Source of the DNA: Sphingomonadales bacterium
GTDB lineage: Bacteria > Pseudomonadota > Alphaproteobacteria > Sphingomonadales > Sphingomonadaceae
Direction: 5' to 3'
Assembly: GCA_027489295.1 (NCBI GenBank)
Contig: JAIYAA010000091.1
Span: forward strand, 1 to 6,579
Length of the DNA stretch: 6,579 bases
Shown here: positions 6,542 through 6,579 of the stretch, one piece after another
How the letters are laid out: each line of letters starts with the position of its first letter
How positions within the stretch are numbered: the first letter of the stretch is position 1
Position numbers and translations under genes: made by a program
The notes under the pieces: model-generated
The model's database searches: none
Seen by the model: only the letters and a program-made list of their open reading frames with translations
What the model was told of the DNA's origin: nothing

Positions 6542-6579
6542 ATGAAGTTCGATACCCCCGCCACGACCAACCCGATCGA
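6542..6579 (+). CDS. paoC: Start of PaoC, molybdenum-cofactor catalytic subunit (cut by window edge)
   Basis: Only the first 12 complete codons are visible: MKFDTPATTNPI. They closely resemble the start of E. coli PaoC as I recall it (MKFDKPAGENPID). The ATG lies three bases after the paoB stop and is preceded by AAGGGG (6529-6534) at seven bases, a strong ribosome site. The full protein would be the large subunit, about 730 aa in E. coli, which binds the molybdenum cofactor and oxidises the aldehyde. The identification rests on this short match and on gene order (paoA, paoB, then paoC). A cofactor-insertion chaperone gene (paoD or a XdhC-like gene) would be expected further downstream, outside the window. 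Confidence 0.85.
   Translation, partial: MKFDTPATTNPI

Overview
The window looks like chromosomal DNA from a sphingomonad (Sphingomonas, Sphingobium, Novosphingobium and relatives; Alphaproteobacteria). The evidence is high GC with strongly GC-biased third codon positions, a TonB-dependent receptor with the 'SEIVVTGTR' entry and 'NLRGxGxxRTLVLLDGRR' plug typical of that group, and a small protein that resembles conserved sphingomonad hypotheticals. The assignment is recognition from memory; no search was run.

Layout from left to right: (1) 1-1307, minus strand: nearly complete hemN, oxygen-independent coproporphyrinogen III dehydrogenase, whose last few codons fall off the left edge. (2) 1308-1400: a short divergent spacer. 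(3) 1401-1655, plus strand: a small acidic 84-aa protein of unknown function. (4) 1666-1698: a strong hairpin with a T-tract on the minus strand, between convergent genes. (5) 1720-4653, minus strand: a 977-aa TonB-dependent outer-membrane receptor. (6) 4654-4946: a 293-bp divergent control region with several palindromes and short repeats. (7) 4947-6579, plus strand: the start of a paoABC operon for a periplasmic molybdenum aldehyde oxidoreductase: paoA ([2Fe-2S] subunit with a Tat signal), paoB (FAD subunit with four cysteines for a [4Fe-4S] cluster), and the first 12 codons of paoC (molybdenum cofactor subunit).

The paoA, paoB and paoC genes are tightly packed (4-base overlap, then a 3-base gap), each with a clear Shine-Dalgarno sequence, so they should form one transcript. 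The expected product is an exported PaoABC heterotrimer that oxidises aldehydes, often aromatic ones, to carboxylic acids in the periplasm. The receptor shares the control region with this operon, so the two may be co-regulated and handle related compounds; that link is inference. hemN and the small gene appear to be ordinary housekeeping neighbours.

I found no tRNA, rRNA, CRISPR array, insertion sequence or phage gene. No clearly undescribed system stands out. The items most worth a second look are the receptor/aldehyde-oxidase pairing, the repeat architecture of the shared control region, the five cysteine pairs in the receptor barrel and the uncharacterised small gene beside hemN.
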